From positions 1 to 64,000 of the forward strand of contig NZ_BJNT01000004.1 in NCBI RefSeq assembly GCF_006539825.1: DNA of 64,000 bases, written 5' to 3'. The notes under the pieces are model-generated. The model was not told the origin of the DNA. It saw nothing but the letters and a program-made list of their open reading frames with translations, and searched no databases. This DNA comes from Corynebacterium variabile. Lineage in GTDB: Bacteria; Actinomycetota; Actinomycetes; Mycobacteriales; Mycobacteriaceae. Shown here in pieces: positions 34,850-42,125 of this stretch. The stretch's first letter is position 1. The number at the start of each line of letters is the position of its first letter. The position numbers and the translations under genes were made by a program.

Positions 34850-35517
34850 CCGGGCAACCCGGCGTCCCGGACGAGCAGGGCGATCTGCAACCTGCTGTCG
34901 GTGGAGAGCTTGCGGAAGATCGTGCTGACGTGCGTCTTCACCGTCGGCACCGAGATGAACAACCGGCCGGCGATCTCCGCGTTGGACAGGCCCTCACCGA
35001 TGCACCGGGCGATCGCCAGCTCACGGTCGGTGAGCGGGGATAGCCGTTGCTGCGCCTCCCCGGACCGGCGGGCACTGTCGGCGACCATCTCGACCAGTTG
35101 CCGGGTAACGGCAGGGGCCAGGACGGTCTGGCCTGCTGCTGCCCGACGGACGGCACCCACCACGGACTGAGGGGGATCCCCCTTGAGGAGGTAGCCGACC
35201 GCACCTGCTCGGAGTGACTGCGCGACCTCCGAGTCAAGGTCAAAGGTGGTCAGCATGAGGACGCGGGGAGGATTGTCGCGGGACGTGAGGACCTCTGTTG
35301 CGGCGATACCGCCGATACCGGGCATCCGGACGTCCATGAGAACGACGTCCCCGAGGGAGGACGCGGCGACGGCGTCCTCCCCGCTGGAGTACCCGGCGGT
35401 GACGGTCACGTCATCGACGGCGGCGAAGAGCGCTTCCAGTGCCGCACGGACATAAGGGTCGTCGTCGACGATGGTGACGGTGACAGGTGCTGTTCCGGGG
35501 GAGGTCATGGTGTCCAC
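34816..35517 (-). CDS. LuxR-type (NarL family) response regulator
   Basis: A 233-aa regulator. The receiver domain covers residues 13-130, with Asp18-20 and the phospho-acceptor Asp62 in VVLMDVRMPGIGG. The LuxR helix-turn-helix is at about 160-220 (LSPLTDRELAIARCIGEGLSNAEIAGRLFIS). The kinase stop lies inside its first codons (13-base overlap). The 3' end overlaps the convergent ABC ATPase gene by 34 bases. With the kinase it probably controls the importer or the CMD gene that flank it, inferred from position. Confidence 0.92.
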   Translation of the reverse strand: MDTMTSPGTAPVTVTIVDDDPYVRAALEALFAAVDDVTVTAGYSSGEDAVAASSLGDVVLMDVRMPGIGGIAATEVLTSRDNPPRVLMLTTFDLDSEVAQSLRAGAVGYLLKGDPPQSVVGAVRRAAAGQTVLAPAVTRQLVEMVADSARRSGEAQQRLSPLTDRELAIARCIGEGLSNAEIAGRLFISVPTVKTHVSTIFRKLSTDSRLQIALLVRDAGLPGHNPRFSPPER

Positions 35518-36728
35518 GGTGCCTCAATGCGGGCGGTGAAGATACCGTCCGTCGTGATGGTCCGGAGTCTTCCGCCGTACAGCCGTACGCGCTCCGAGAT
35601 ACCGATCAGGCCGGTGCCGGTGGGGTCTCCGGACGAGGTGCCGGTTGACTGGTTCGTACAGGTCACAACGACACCGCCCTCCGTGCTGGCCGTGACGTCC
35701 AGGGTGACCGGAACGCCCGGGGCATGTCGACGGGCGTTGGTGAGCAGTTCCCGGACAGCGCGGAACACCACCTCGGACAGGCGGGTGTTGAGACCGGGGA
35801 ATATGCGGGAACACAGCGCGACGTCCTGCCCGGCGTCCCGGACCTCCCGGACCAGCAGCTCCAGGGAGCGCCCCAGATCACCGGTGAATCCGGCGTCCGT
35901 CGTTTCCTGGGCGCCGCGGAGCTGCCGGAGATCCCGGAGCGCGTCGCGCAGTTCGCTGAGCGCTTCCGTGGACTGCCGTTGGACCGTTCCGGCCACGGAA
36001 GCCAGGTCATCGGGGATGTCGTCCGCACAGTAGCTGAGGGAACCGGCACTCATGCTGATCAGGGTGAGGTGATGGGCCAGGGAGTCATGGAGCTGGTCGG
36101 CGATCATCTCCCGTTCATCACGGCGGGCCTGTTCCGCCGCGTGGTCACGTTCACGGAGCAGGTGGCGTGCCCGTTCCTGCAGTGAGGCGACGAGTTCCCG
36201 CCTGGACCGGAGGACGAGAGCCCAGGTCACGGACAGGAGGACAAGGCAGCACAACAGGACCATGCCGGGCAGGACAGCATCCCCGCGGAGGGGTGAGCCG
36301 AGTACCAGCTGAACAGGCACTGTGGCCAGGGCGAGACCGGTGACTGTGACAGTGGTCCGCAGTGGCCGGTACCCGGCGACCGTGAAGAGGGCGATCAGGC
36401 TCGGACCGGCGGTGACACCGAAGACGGTCGAGAGGAGGATCAGTGTGACGGCGACGGCCGTGGCGCGGGATCTGCGCCACCGGAGGGCGATGACGGACGC
36501 GGCGCCGAGGATGACGCTGACAACGGTGAACCAGGTGCCGGCGTACCGCGGCAGCGGATCCGGGTCCAGGAACCACACGGTGACCATGAGCACAGCGAGG
36601 ACGACAGCAGCGATGTCGCGGCCCACCGGGCTGTGGAGGCCGGTGGGCCCAGGCGGTACAGACGGCCAAGATACTGCAGACGCTACAGACACAGCGGGTT
36701 CCCCGGTTCTCGTCAGGCGGACATCCAC
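35505..36728 (-). CDS. Sensor histidine kinase
   Basis: A 407-aa kinase. Residues 36-175 contain about five membrane helices. The phospho-acceptor is His214 in EREMIADQLHDSLAHHLTLI (HisKA_3 type). The ATPase domain has RAVRELLTNARRHAPG (N box) and GTGLIGISERVRLYGG. The short loops between helices indicate sensing in the membrane. Upstream of it, and overlapping it by 16 bases, is a 137-aa gene, so the three genes form one operon ending with the regulator. Confidence 0.92.
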   Translation of the reverse strand: MDVRLTRTGEPAVSVASAVSWPSVPPGPTGLHSPVGRDIAAVVLAVLMVTVWFLDPDPLPRYAGTWFTVVSVILGAASVIALRWRRSRATAVAVTLILLSTVFGVTAGPSLIALFTVAGYRPLRTTVTVTGLALATVPVQLVLGSPLRGDAVLPGMVLLCCLVLLSVTWALVLRSRRELVASLQERARHLLRERDHAAEQARRDEREMIADQLHDSLAHHLTLISMSAGSLSYCADDIPDDLASVAGTVQRQSTEALSELRDALRDLRQLRGAQETTDAGFTGDLGRSLELLVREVRDAGQDVALCSRIFPGLNTRLSEVVFRAVRELLTNARRHAPGVPVTLDVTASTEGGVVVTCTNQSTGTSSGDPTGTGLIGISERVRLYGGRLRTITTDGIFTARIEAPWTP

Positions 36729-37126
36729 CGTAGCAGGTCAGCCTCCCAGTTCCGGTTGTCCGTCTTCTCCAGGAAAGTGCGGTGGTCGAAAAGGACGTAG
36801 ACGGCGGTCCCGTCCGTGAACTCGATGATGACCGGGGCTCCCCAGGCGCTGGACGCACCACCGACGAAGGCCCCGTAGTAGTCGTCGAACTGTCGGGTGA
36901 TCCGGGAGACGGCGTCCTTCGTGATCCTGAGGTCCGCTCCGTCGTTCCAGGTGCCGAGGGTGAGGACCGTGGGGTCGAGTGTCGCCTGGCCGCGATGCGG
37001 GAAGAGGACCTTCTGGTTGAGCAGTGCGGTCATGCGGCGACCGGTGCCAGCGTCACCGAGCTCGGATCGCAGTGCAGCGACATAGGAGGAGGCGTGGATG
37101 TATTCGGGTGTTCCTGATGCGGACAT
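36713..37126 (-). CDS. Small protein of unknown function upstream of the sensor kinase
   Basis: A 137-aa soluble protein from ATG 37126; ATG 37165 would add 13 residues, and the open frame continues far upstream only as antisense of the CMD gene. It contains VLFPHRGQATLDPTVLTLGTWNDGADLRITKDAV and WGAPVIIEFTDGTAVYVLFDHRTFLEKTDNRNW, which looks like one small alpha/beta domain. Family not recognised. It overlaps the kinase gene by 16 bases, so it may be an accessory part of the two-component system. Divergent from the CMD gene. Confidence 0.7.
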   Translation of the reverse strand: MSASGTPEYIHASSYVAALRSELGDAGTGRRMTALLNQKVLFPHRGQATLDPTVLTLGTWNDGADLRITKDAVSRITRQFDDYYGAFVGGASSAWGAPVIIEFTDGTAVYVLFDHRTFLEKTDNRNWEADLLRWMSA

Positions 37127-37249
37127 GGTTCCAGTTTCTGCCCGTGTCGGTGGCGGCACCATCATCCACAGGTCCCGGACTGTCCTACCGAAGTATGAGT
37201 CAGATCCGGCGGGGACGGGGGGAGTGGTGACAGGCCTACTCTGGGGGCC

Positions 37250-38683
37250 ATGACCGACAGCCCCGCCAACGCCACAGACACCTCCTCCGCCGACATCATC
37301 GACTTCCTCGCGGACCTCGACCCCGTCTCCGAGATCTCCGGCCCGGTCGCCCGCCTGCGGCACAACCGCACCCAGGCCCGCGACAACGCCCAGCGGTCCT
37401 TCCACGCCCTGTTCGAGCCGGAGACCCCGGGCGACTTCACCCTCGCCGAGCGCTACGCCGTCGCCGCCTTCGTCGCAGGCCTGCACGGTGGGGCGACCGC
37501 CGCGGCCCGGGCGACAAGCCTCTACACCGACCTGCTCGTCGACGAACTCGACGGCAATGCCACCGAGACTGAGACGAATGCGCTGATCACCACCCTCGCC
37601 GCCGTCGTCTCGGACGCCCGCGCCCACGTCAACGCCGCTGGGGTGCCGACCCCCTACGGCGTCTACCGGGAGCCGGACCTCGCCGACGAGTCCGTGCCCG
37701 GCCCGGAGTTCCACCTGCTCGAGGCGCAGAAGAAGGTCCTCGGGTCCCGCCTCGCCGCAGCCCTCGAGTTCACCCATCTGTTGGTACTTCACCCGCGCGA
37801 CTCGCGCGCCGAACGACTCCAGCCACTGGCCGACGCCGGGTGGTCGCCGACCGAGGTCGTCCGCCTCGGCCAGCTCGTCTCCTTCCTCACCTTCCAGATC
37901 CGCACCGCCCACGGTCTTGGCGTCCTCGCGACGAAGTTCGTGCCGCAGGGGGATGTCCGCCGGCCCGGTAAGCATGCCGGAGCCCGGCAGGCGGACGCCC
38001 CGCAGCGCCCGGTCCATGCCGATGCGGCGCCCGGCACCGGGGTGAACGCCGGGTTCGACGTCATCACCTACCCTGACCTGGTGCGTCCCAGGGGTTTCGT
38101 GAGCCACTCGCTCGGCTGGGTGCCGTGGGTGCCGCCGGTCGAGGAGTCTGATCTCACCGAGCGGCAGAAGGTGGCGCTCGTCGATCCGCTGCGGGCGAAG
38201 TCGGAGTACTTCCGCCTGCTCGCCCGGGATCCCGAGGCACTGGAGGCCCGTACGCTGACGGACAAGGACATCTTCTACAACGTCACCGACGGGGCAGGAC
38301 GCGCCGAACGCGAGCTCTCCGCCGCCGTGACCAGCAGGTTCAACGGCTGCGTGTACTGTGCCTCGGTGCACACCGGCCGCGCGATCGCGGAGTCCGCCGA
38401 CGATGAGGATGCAGCCGCCAAGGCCGACGCCATCCAGCGGCTCTGCGATGAAGGCGTCTCCGCTGACCTGGGCTCCGCCCTGTGGAACGCCATCCGCGAC
38501 GCCTCGGTTGCGCTGGCGACGGTGCCGGTGCGCTTCGGTGCTCCGCACGTCACCGCGCTGCGGGATGCCGGCCTGTCGGGCGGGGAGATCATCGACGTCA
38601 TCAATGCGGCGGCCTTCTTCAACTGGGCGAACCGGCTGATGCTGTCGCTGGGCGAGCCGGAACTGCCGAAACGGTTCCGCTGA
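37250..38683 (+). CDS. Fused CMD / alkylhydroperoxidase-domain protein
   Basis: A 477-aa protein with two AhpD-like parts. Residues about 1-225 match the CMD-domain protein type (Avi_7170-like); here the redox pair is absent. Residues about 250-477 match the alkylhydroperoxidase-domain type (Avi_7169-like), with Cys367, Cys370 and His374 in GCVYCASVH and the upstream acidic residue of the AhpD relay. In other bacteria these are two adjacent genes beside a peptide-type ABC importer. A His/Ala/Gln-rich linker joins them here. Function is unknown; it may handle a peroxide or reactive intermediate made from the imported substrate. Confidence 0.85.
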   Translation: MTDSPANATDTSSADIIDFLADLDPVSEISGPVARLRHNRTQARDNAQRSFHALFEPETPGDFTLAERYAVAAFVAGLHGGATAAARATSLYTDLLVDELDGNATETETNALITTLAAVVSDARAHVNAAGVPTPYGVYREPDLADESVPGPEFHLLEAQKKVLGSRLAAALEFTHLLVLHPRDSRAERLQPLADAGWSPTEVVRLGQLVSFLTFQIRTAHGLGVLATKFVPQGDVRRPGKHAGARQADAPQRPVHADAAPGTGVNAGFDVITYPDLVRPRGFVSHSLGWVPWVPPVEESDLTERQKVALVDPLRAKSEYFRLLARDPEALEARTLTDKDIFYNVTDGAGRAERELSAAVTSRFNGCVYCASVHTGRAIAESADDEDAAAKADAIQRLCDEGVSADLGSALWNAIRDASVALATVPVRFGAPHVTALRDAGLSGGEIIDVINAAAFFNWANRLMLSLGEPELPKRFR

Positions 38684-38702
38684 TAGTCGGTGCGGTCCGG
38701 CC

Positions 38703-38766
38703 GGAACGACTACGGGGAGAAGTCATGTACCTGGGTGGGGAATGACTTCTCCCCGCTCGTAGTTCC
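38703..38766. terminator. Terminator hairpin after the CMD gene
   Basis: Left arm 38703-38726 and right arm 38742-38766 pair over about 22 positions with one small bulge (GGAACGACTACG ... CGTAGTTCC outside, GGGGAGAAGTCAT inside). It starts 20 bases after the stop. Confidence 0.8.
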
Positions 38767-38774
38767 ACGTCGTT

Positions 38775-38808
38775 GCTCTTCACATGACGGGGCTCTTCAC
38801 ATGACGGG
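38775..38808. repeat. 17-base tandem duplication
   Basis: GCTCTTCACATGACGGG occurs twice in direct succession (38775-38791 and 38792-38808) at the start of a decayed, AT-richer stretch. This looks like a local duplication scar. Confidence 0.85.
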
Positions 38809-39184
38809 TATGTAAGTTTTGGAAAACATGCCTTTTCGATGGTGACAGGAGTGACTGGACGGCTGCGCGTGATAAGTGGGAACCGTTGGACGGCTGGAAT
38901 GTACCGGTCCTGTTGCGTGGAAAGGTCGAACTGGTCACCGACGGGCAATTGTCCTCTGGTGACGGTGGCCTGGTGAGGGGCTGCGGGCAACTGATGGGCA
39001 GGATCACTCCGGAGGAGGAAACAACGTCAAGGAGGCGGATTTCCTGGCGGCGGCAGCTGGCATTCAGCTCTTGGAGCGCGGACTGCATGAATACAATACT
39101 GCCGGCTTGTGGGATCATTATTACGGCAATACCGGCGAACTCTTCGTGTTATCGAGTGCAGTTGCTGACCAGTGGATGGTATAG
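38806..39184 (+). pseudogene. Decayed gene fragment with a frameshift
   Basis: One frame reads WTAARDKWEPLDGWNVPVLL and GKVELVTDGQLSSGDGGLVR up to GRITPEEE. From about 39023 another frame continues with NVKEADFLAAAAGIQLLERG, LHEYNTAGLWDHYYGNTGEL and FVLSSAVADQWMV, then stops at 39182-39184. Together they look like the C-terminal 115-120 residues of one protein broken by a one-base change near the GAGGAGGAAACAAC run. No good start codon or ribosome site is present upstream. Family not recognised. GC content is lower than in neighbouring genes, suggesting acquired DNA. Confidence 0.45.
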
Positions 39185-39325
39185 ATGAATACGGACTACG
39201 ACAGGGGTGGTCCCGGAGAATTCGTGGATTCACCGGGACCACTGGTTTTCCCCGGTATTCTTGTGGCGTTGTTCCCCGGCGTACTTCTGTCGTCCATCGG
39301 AGAGTGGCTGCTCATTGATGCGTGA
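39185..39325 (+). CDS. 46-aa predicted membrane protein
   Basis: The ATG follows directly on the stop of the decayed fragment. The product begins MNTDYDRGGPGEFVDSPGPL and then has one hydrophobic helix, about residues 19-37 (VFPGILVALFPGVLLSSIG). Direct stop-start contact suggests translational coupling to the upstream frame, an arrangement seen when a small membrane or immunity-type protein follows its partner. No family recognised. Too short for composition tests to be decisive. Confidence 0.4.
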   Translation: MNTDYDRGGPGEFVDSPGPLVFPGILVALFPGVLLSSIGEWLLIDA

Positions 39326-39435
39326 GGATTTCACGGGAATCTTGGACGTCGGAATCGCGGCACGTGTCCTGGTCTGCGCGACAGTGCAGCGGTAACGCCA
39401 GCGGCTGTGGATTGGGTGGGCGTACCGTGGTCCGC

Positions 39436-40377
39436 ATGACTGACACACCCGATCTATTCACTGACGCCCTGCCTGTCGTTCTCGGTGGCAACACTTTCGG
39501 CTGGACCTCGGACACCGAGGAGTCACATGCCGTGCTGGATGCCTTCGTGTCCGGCGGCGGGTCGCTCATCGACACCGCCGACATGTACTCCCAGTGGGCG
39601 GACGGGCTGTCCGGCGGGGAATCGGAGAGCGTGCTCGGTGAGTGGTTCGCGGCGTCCGGAAAGCGCTCTGACGTAGTGCTCGCCACCAAGGTCGGTGCGA
39701 TTCAGTCGGCGCCCGGCCTGGAGCGCGGCGTGGTTGACCGGAACCTCGACGACTCCCTGGAGCGGCTCCGGACCGACGTCGTGGACCTGTACTACTACCA
39801 CTACGACGACAAGTCCGTGGGCATCGAGGACCAGGTCGCCACCGCTGCCGCGCTCATCGAGTCCGGCCGGGTGAAGCGCATCGGGCTGTCGAACTACCCG
39901 CCGGAGCGAATGCGTGAGTTTCTCACTCTCGCCGCCGGTTCCGCTGCTGTCCCGGCCGCGATCCAGCCGCAGTACAGCCTGCTGGCCCGTGCCGGCTACG
40001 AGAACGACTACCGGCGGCTCGCCGAGGTCGCCGGCGCTGCGGTGTTCTCCTACTTCTCCCTGGCCTCGGGCCTGCTCACCGGCAAGTACCGTTCGGCCCA
40101 CGACATCGCCGGCACCGCCCGCGAATCCATGGTCTCCGGCTACCTCTCCGAGCACGCCGACCCCTTCGCGGTGGTGGAGACCCTCACCACCGTCGCCGAA
40201 GGTCGCAGCGTGGAGCCCTCCTCTGTCGCCCTGGCCTGGCTGCGGGCCAAGGGTGTGACCGCGCCGATCGCCTCGGCGCGCACCGTGGAGCAGGTCGCAC
40301 CGCTGCTCACCAGCGCAACCGTGGACCTCGACGAGGACGAGGTCGAGGCGCTCGACGAGGTGTCCGCCGCCTTCTGA
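39436..40377 (+). CDS. Aldo/keto reductase
   Basis: A 313-aa (alpha/beta)8-barrel oxidoreductase. The catalytic tetrad is visible: Asp47 and Tyr51 in DTADMYSQW, Lys85 in LATKVGA and His122 in LYYYHYDD. The C-terminal NADPH-binding part includes TAPIASARTVEQVAPLL. It reduces aldehydes or ketones using NADPH; substrate unknown, close to the YajO/Tas type. ATG 39436 begins MTDTPDLFTD; the open frame upstream codes no family sequence. Probably a single gene, ending at a hairpin. Confidence 0.92.
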   Translation: MTDTPDLFTDALPVVLGGNTFGWTSDTEESHAVLDAFVSGGGSLIDTADMYSQWADGLSGGESESVLGEWFAASGKRSDVVLATKVGAIQSAPGLERGVVDRNLDDSLERLRTDVVDLYYYHYDDKSVGIEDQVATAAALIESGRVKRIGLSNYPPERMREFLTLAAGSAAVPAAIQPQYSLLARAGYENDYRRLAEVAGAAVFSYFSLASGLLTGKYRSAHDIAGTARESMVSGYLSEHADPFAVVETLTTVAEGRSVEPSSVALAWLRAKGVTAPIASARTVEQVAPLLTSATVDLDEDEVEALDEVSAAF

Positions 40378-40450
40378 CCTGCGTTGATCCGCGAGTTTTT
40401 CCGGTGCGCCAGAGCCTACGCGTCCTCCATCGCGGCTCGGAGCCGTGTGT

Positions 40451-40519
40451 GCCATCCGGCTGTGACGGTTTCTCGTGGGAATCGACACAGCCGGATGGCG
40501 CCAGGATCTGCCGGATGGC
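40451..40519. repeat. Inverted repeats, left side of the DUF559-like gene
   Basis: GCCATCCGGCTGTG (40451-40464) and its reverse complement (40486-40499) form a perfect 14-base stem; a further reversed core GCCGGATGGC lies at 40510-40519. The same 14-base word recurs at 41784 beyond the other end of the gene. It sits between convergent genes and may also end transcription. Confidence 0.8.
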
Positions 40520-40548
40520 GTAGTCCGAGCCCGGACCAGGGCAGGGGC

Positions 40549-41730
40549 TCATTCCAGTGCGCCAACCACGCGTTCCCGGAGCTTCTCAATCTCCGCCATG
40601 GACGCCAGGTTCCCCGCGGTGACCCGGATGACGCGTCCACCACCGTGCTGTAGGGCGGCCAGCACCTCCGAATCATGGTCGCGCTGCTCCCTCTGCCGGT
40701 GATGGACCCCGTCGTACATCAGGTGCAGCCCCCGCTCCCCCCACCCCAGGTCACTGACCGTGAGAAGCTTCCCGTCCTCCTTGAACACCGGAATCTGACT
40801 CCGCAGCCCCGGCGCCAGATCATTGACGGCCAACCGCAGCAGCGTCTCCTGTGGGGACTCCGCCCCGACGTCGGTACTCCCGAGAACAGACGCCGCGAAC
40901 ATGACATCCACCCCGCCAGGGACTCTGAGCTTTCGGGGGTCTGCAGGTGACACATTTCCGATGCTCTGATGACAAGCATCACTGACCTGGACACACCGTA
41001 TGAAGTCCGGGGTGAGATGCGATCGTATCCTGCTGAGGTCGGGAACATTCCACCGTTGCTCCCGCAAGGCGTCCGGGACGCTGACGGACTCCAGCATGTG
41101 CGGGAGGGTCGTGTGTGCATCGGCGCACTTCAGCTTCCGGTGATCCTCGTGCACGGGTACTGCTGTCGACCGGTGCAGGTCAAGAAGCCGGGTCGGGTGC
41201 AGCAGCACATGATCCGGCGCGCCGGTACGTCGGGTCCCCGTCGACGTGAGAAAGGCGAGCAACTCCTCGTCGACGAAATAACGCATCCCGTAGAAGGATG
41301 CTGCGGCGAACCCTGTGGCGATCCGCCCTGGATGACGGATGAGGGCAAGAGCGAGGGTGGCGGGGTGCACGCGTCGTGCCCGTGGGAAATCTGAGTCGGT
41401 TGTCGCCGGGAGAAGGTGGTTCACGTGGACGTACATGCCGTAGTCCACCTTCACCCAGTTGTCGCGGAGACCGACCCTGGTAACACCTGCCTTCTTCAGT
41501 TCCGCACTTGTCCGTGGCCGGTAGTTCGGTAGCGTCGCGGATCTGTTGCGGTGACGCCATGGAATCCGGCCGATGTACCAGTCGCTCGGCCGACATTCGT
41601 ACTCCAGTGGCAGGAATGATCCTCCGATGGACGATCCTGTGCGGGTTGATGGTGCATGCCTTGATGGTGTGTGATCGCGGGCCCCTGCCCCCGACTCTCC
41701 CCCGATAGTCATGGTGACAGTCAACGACAC
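40549..41730 (-). CDS. DUF559-like (Vsr-type nuclease fold) protein with N-terminal winged-helix-like region
   Basis: A 393-aa protein. Residues about 60-130 (YRPRTSAELKKAGVTRVGLRDNWVKVDYGMYVH) resemble the N-terminal part of AbiEi-like antitoxins. Residues about 285-390 have the pattern of DUF559 proteins, related to very-short-patch-repair endonucleases: SPQETLLRLAV, VSDLGWGERGLHLMYDGVHH and VIRVTAGNLAS. The Glu of SPQE and the Asp of YDG would be the metal ligands. Such combined proteins are common in actinobacterial accessory regions, with unknown function. The true start could be later than 41730. Inverted repeats bracket the gene, suggesting transfer. Confidence 0.75.
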   Translation of the reverse strand: MSLTVTMTIGGESGAGARDHTPSRHAPSTRTGSSIGGSFLPLEYECRPSDWYIGRIPWRHRNRSATLPNYRPRTSAELKKAGVTRVGLRDNWVKVDYGMYVHVNHLLPATTDSDFPRARRVHPATLALALIRHPGRIATGFAAASFYGMRYFVDEELLAFLTSTGTRRTGAPDHVLLHPTRLLDLHRSTAVPVHEDHRKLKCADAHTTLPHMLESVSVPDALREQRWNVPDLSRIRSHLTPDFIRCVQVSDACHQSIGNVSPADPRKLRVPGGVDVMFAASVLGSTDVGAESPQETLLRLAVNDLAPGLRSQIPVFKEDGKLLTVSDLGWGERGLHLMYDGVHHRQREQRDHDSEVLAALQHGGGRVIRVTAGNLASMAEIEKLRERVVGALE

Positions 41731-41783
41731 CGTGACGCGTTCGTCTTCAGAACGTCAGACTTGAGGCGCTCCGCGCGTGTGAC

Positions 41784-41813
41784 GCCATCCGGCTGTGTCC
41801 AGCGCCATCCGGC
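41784..41813. repeat. Inverted-repeat words, right side of the DUF559-like gene
   Basis: GCCATCCGGCTGTG at 41784-41797, then a six-base spacer and the core GCCATCCGGC at 41804-41813. Read outward on opposite strands, this matches the left-side group at 40486-40519. Confidence 0.8.
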
Positions 41814-41814
41814 G

Positions 41815-42050
41815 CCACGGTCGCCGCCTTGGTCGCGGTGCAGGTCGCCATGCCCGGCATGCTCACCAGCCCTGCGGCGGAGACGGTAAACACCAGCTGT
41901 CCACCGACGGTGATGCCGGCACGGCGGGCGCATCGTCGAGACCGGTGAGGAGGACAGAGGCCCGGCGTCGGGGGAAGGGGTCGCCAGTCCCAGGCCCGGC
42001 CCGGAGGCCGCTCCCGTGACGAGCACGTGTTGACCGTCGTTGCGCCGTGG
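41815..42050 (-). pseudogene. Remnant of a short-chain dehydrogenase
   Basis: The minus strand carries NDGQHVLVTGAASGPGLGLA (about 42040-41980), the cofactor loop of an SDR. In a different frame, about 41925-41820, it carries GITVGGQLVFTVSAAGLVSM and PGMATCTATKAATV, which correspond to the SDR segment with catalytic Ser and the YxxxK motif. The Tyr has become Cys. The roughly 110 residues normally between these blocks are mostly missing and the frame is broken. No function is expected. The rest of the 395-base gap (41731-42125) shows only the repeat words. Confidence 0.6.
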
Positions 42051-42125
42051 ACATCGTCATTTCAGTGATTACAGCATGTCCGGAGTGTATCGGGACAGGG
42101 GTGGGTCGGTACGGTGGTTCCCGAT

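Noticed and set aside
37127..38548. Upstream extension of the 137-aa minus-strand gene to 611 codons
   Set aside because: The extension is antisense to the CMD/alkylhydroperoxidase gene; only the last 137 codons look like protein.
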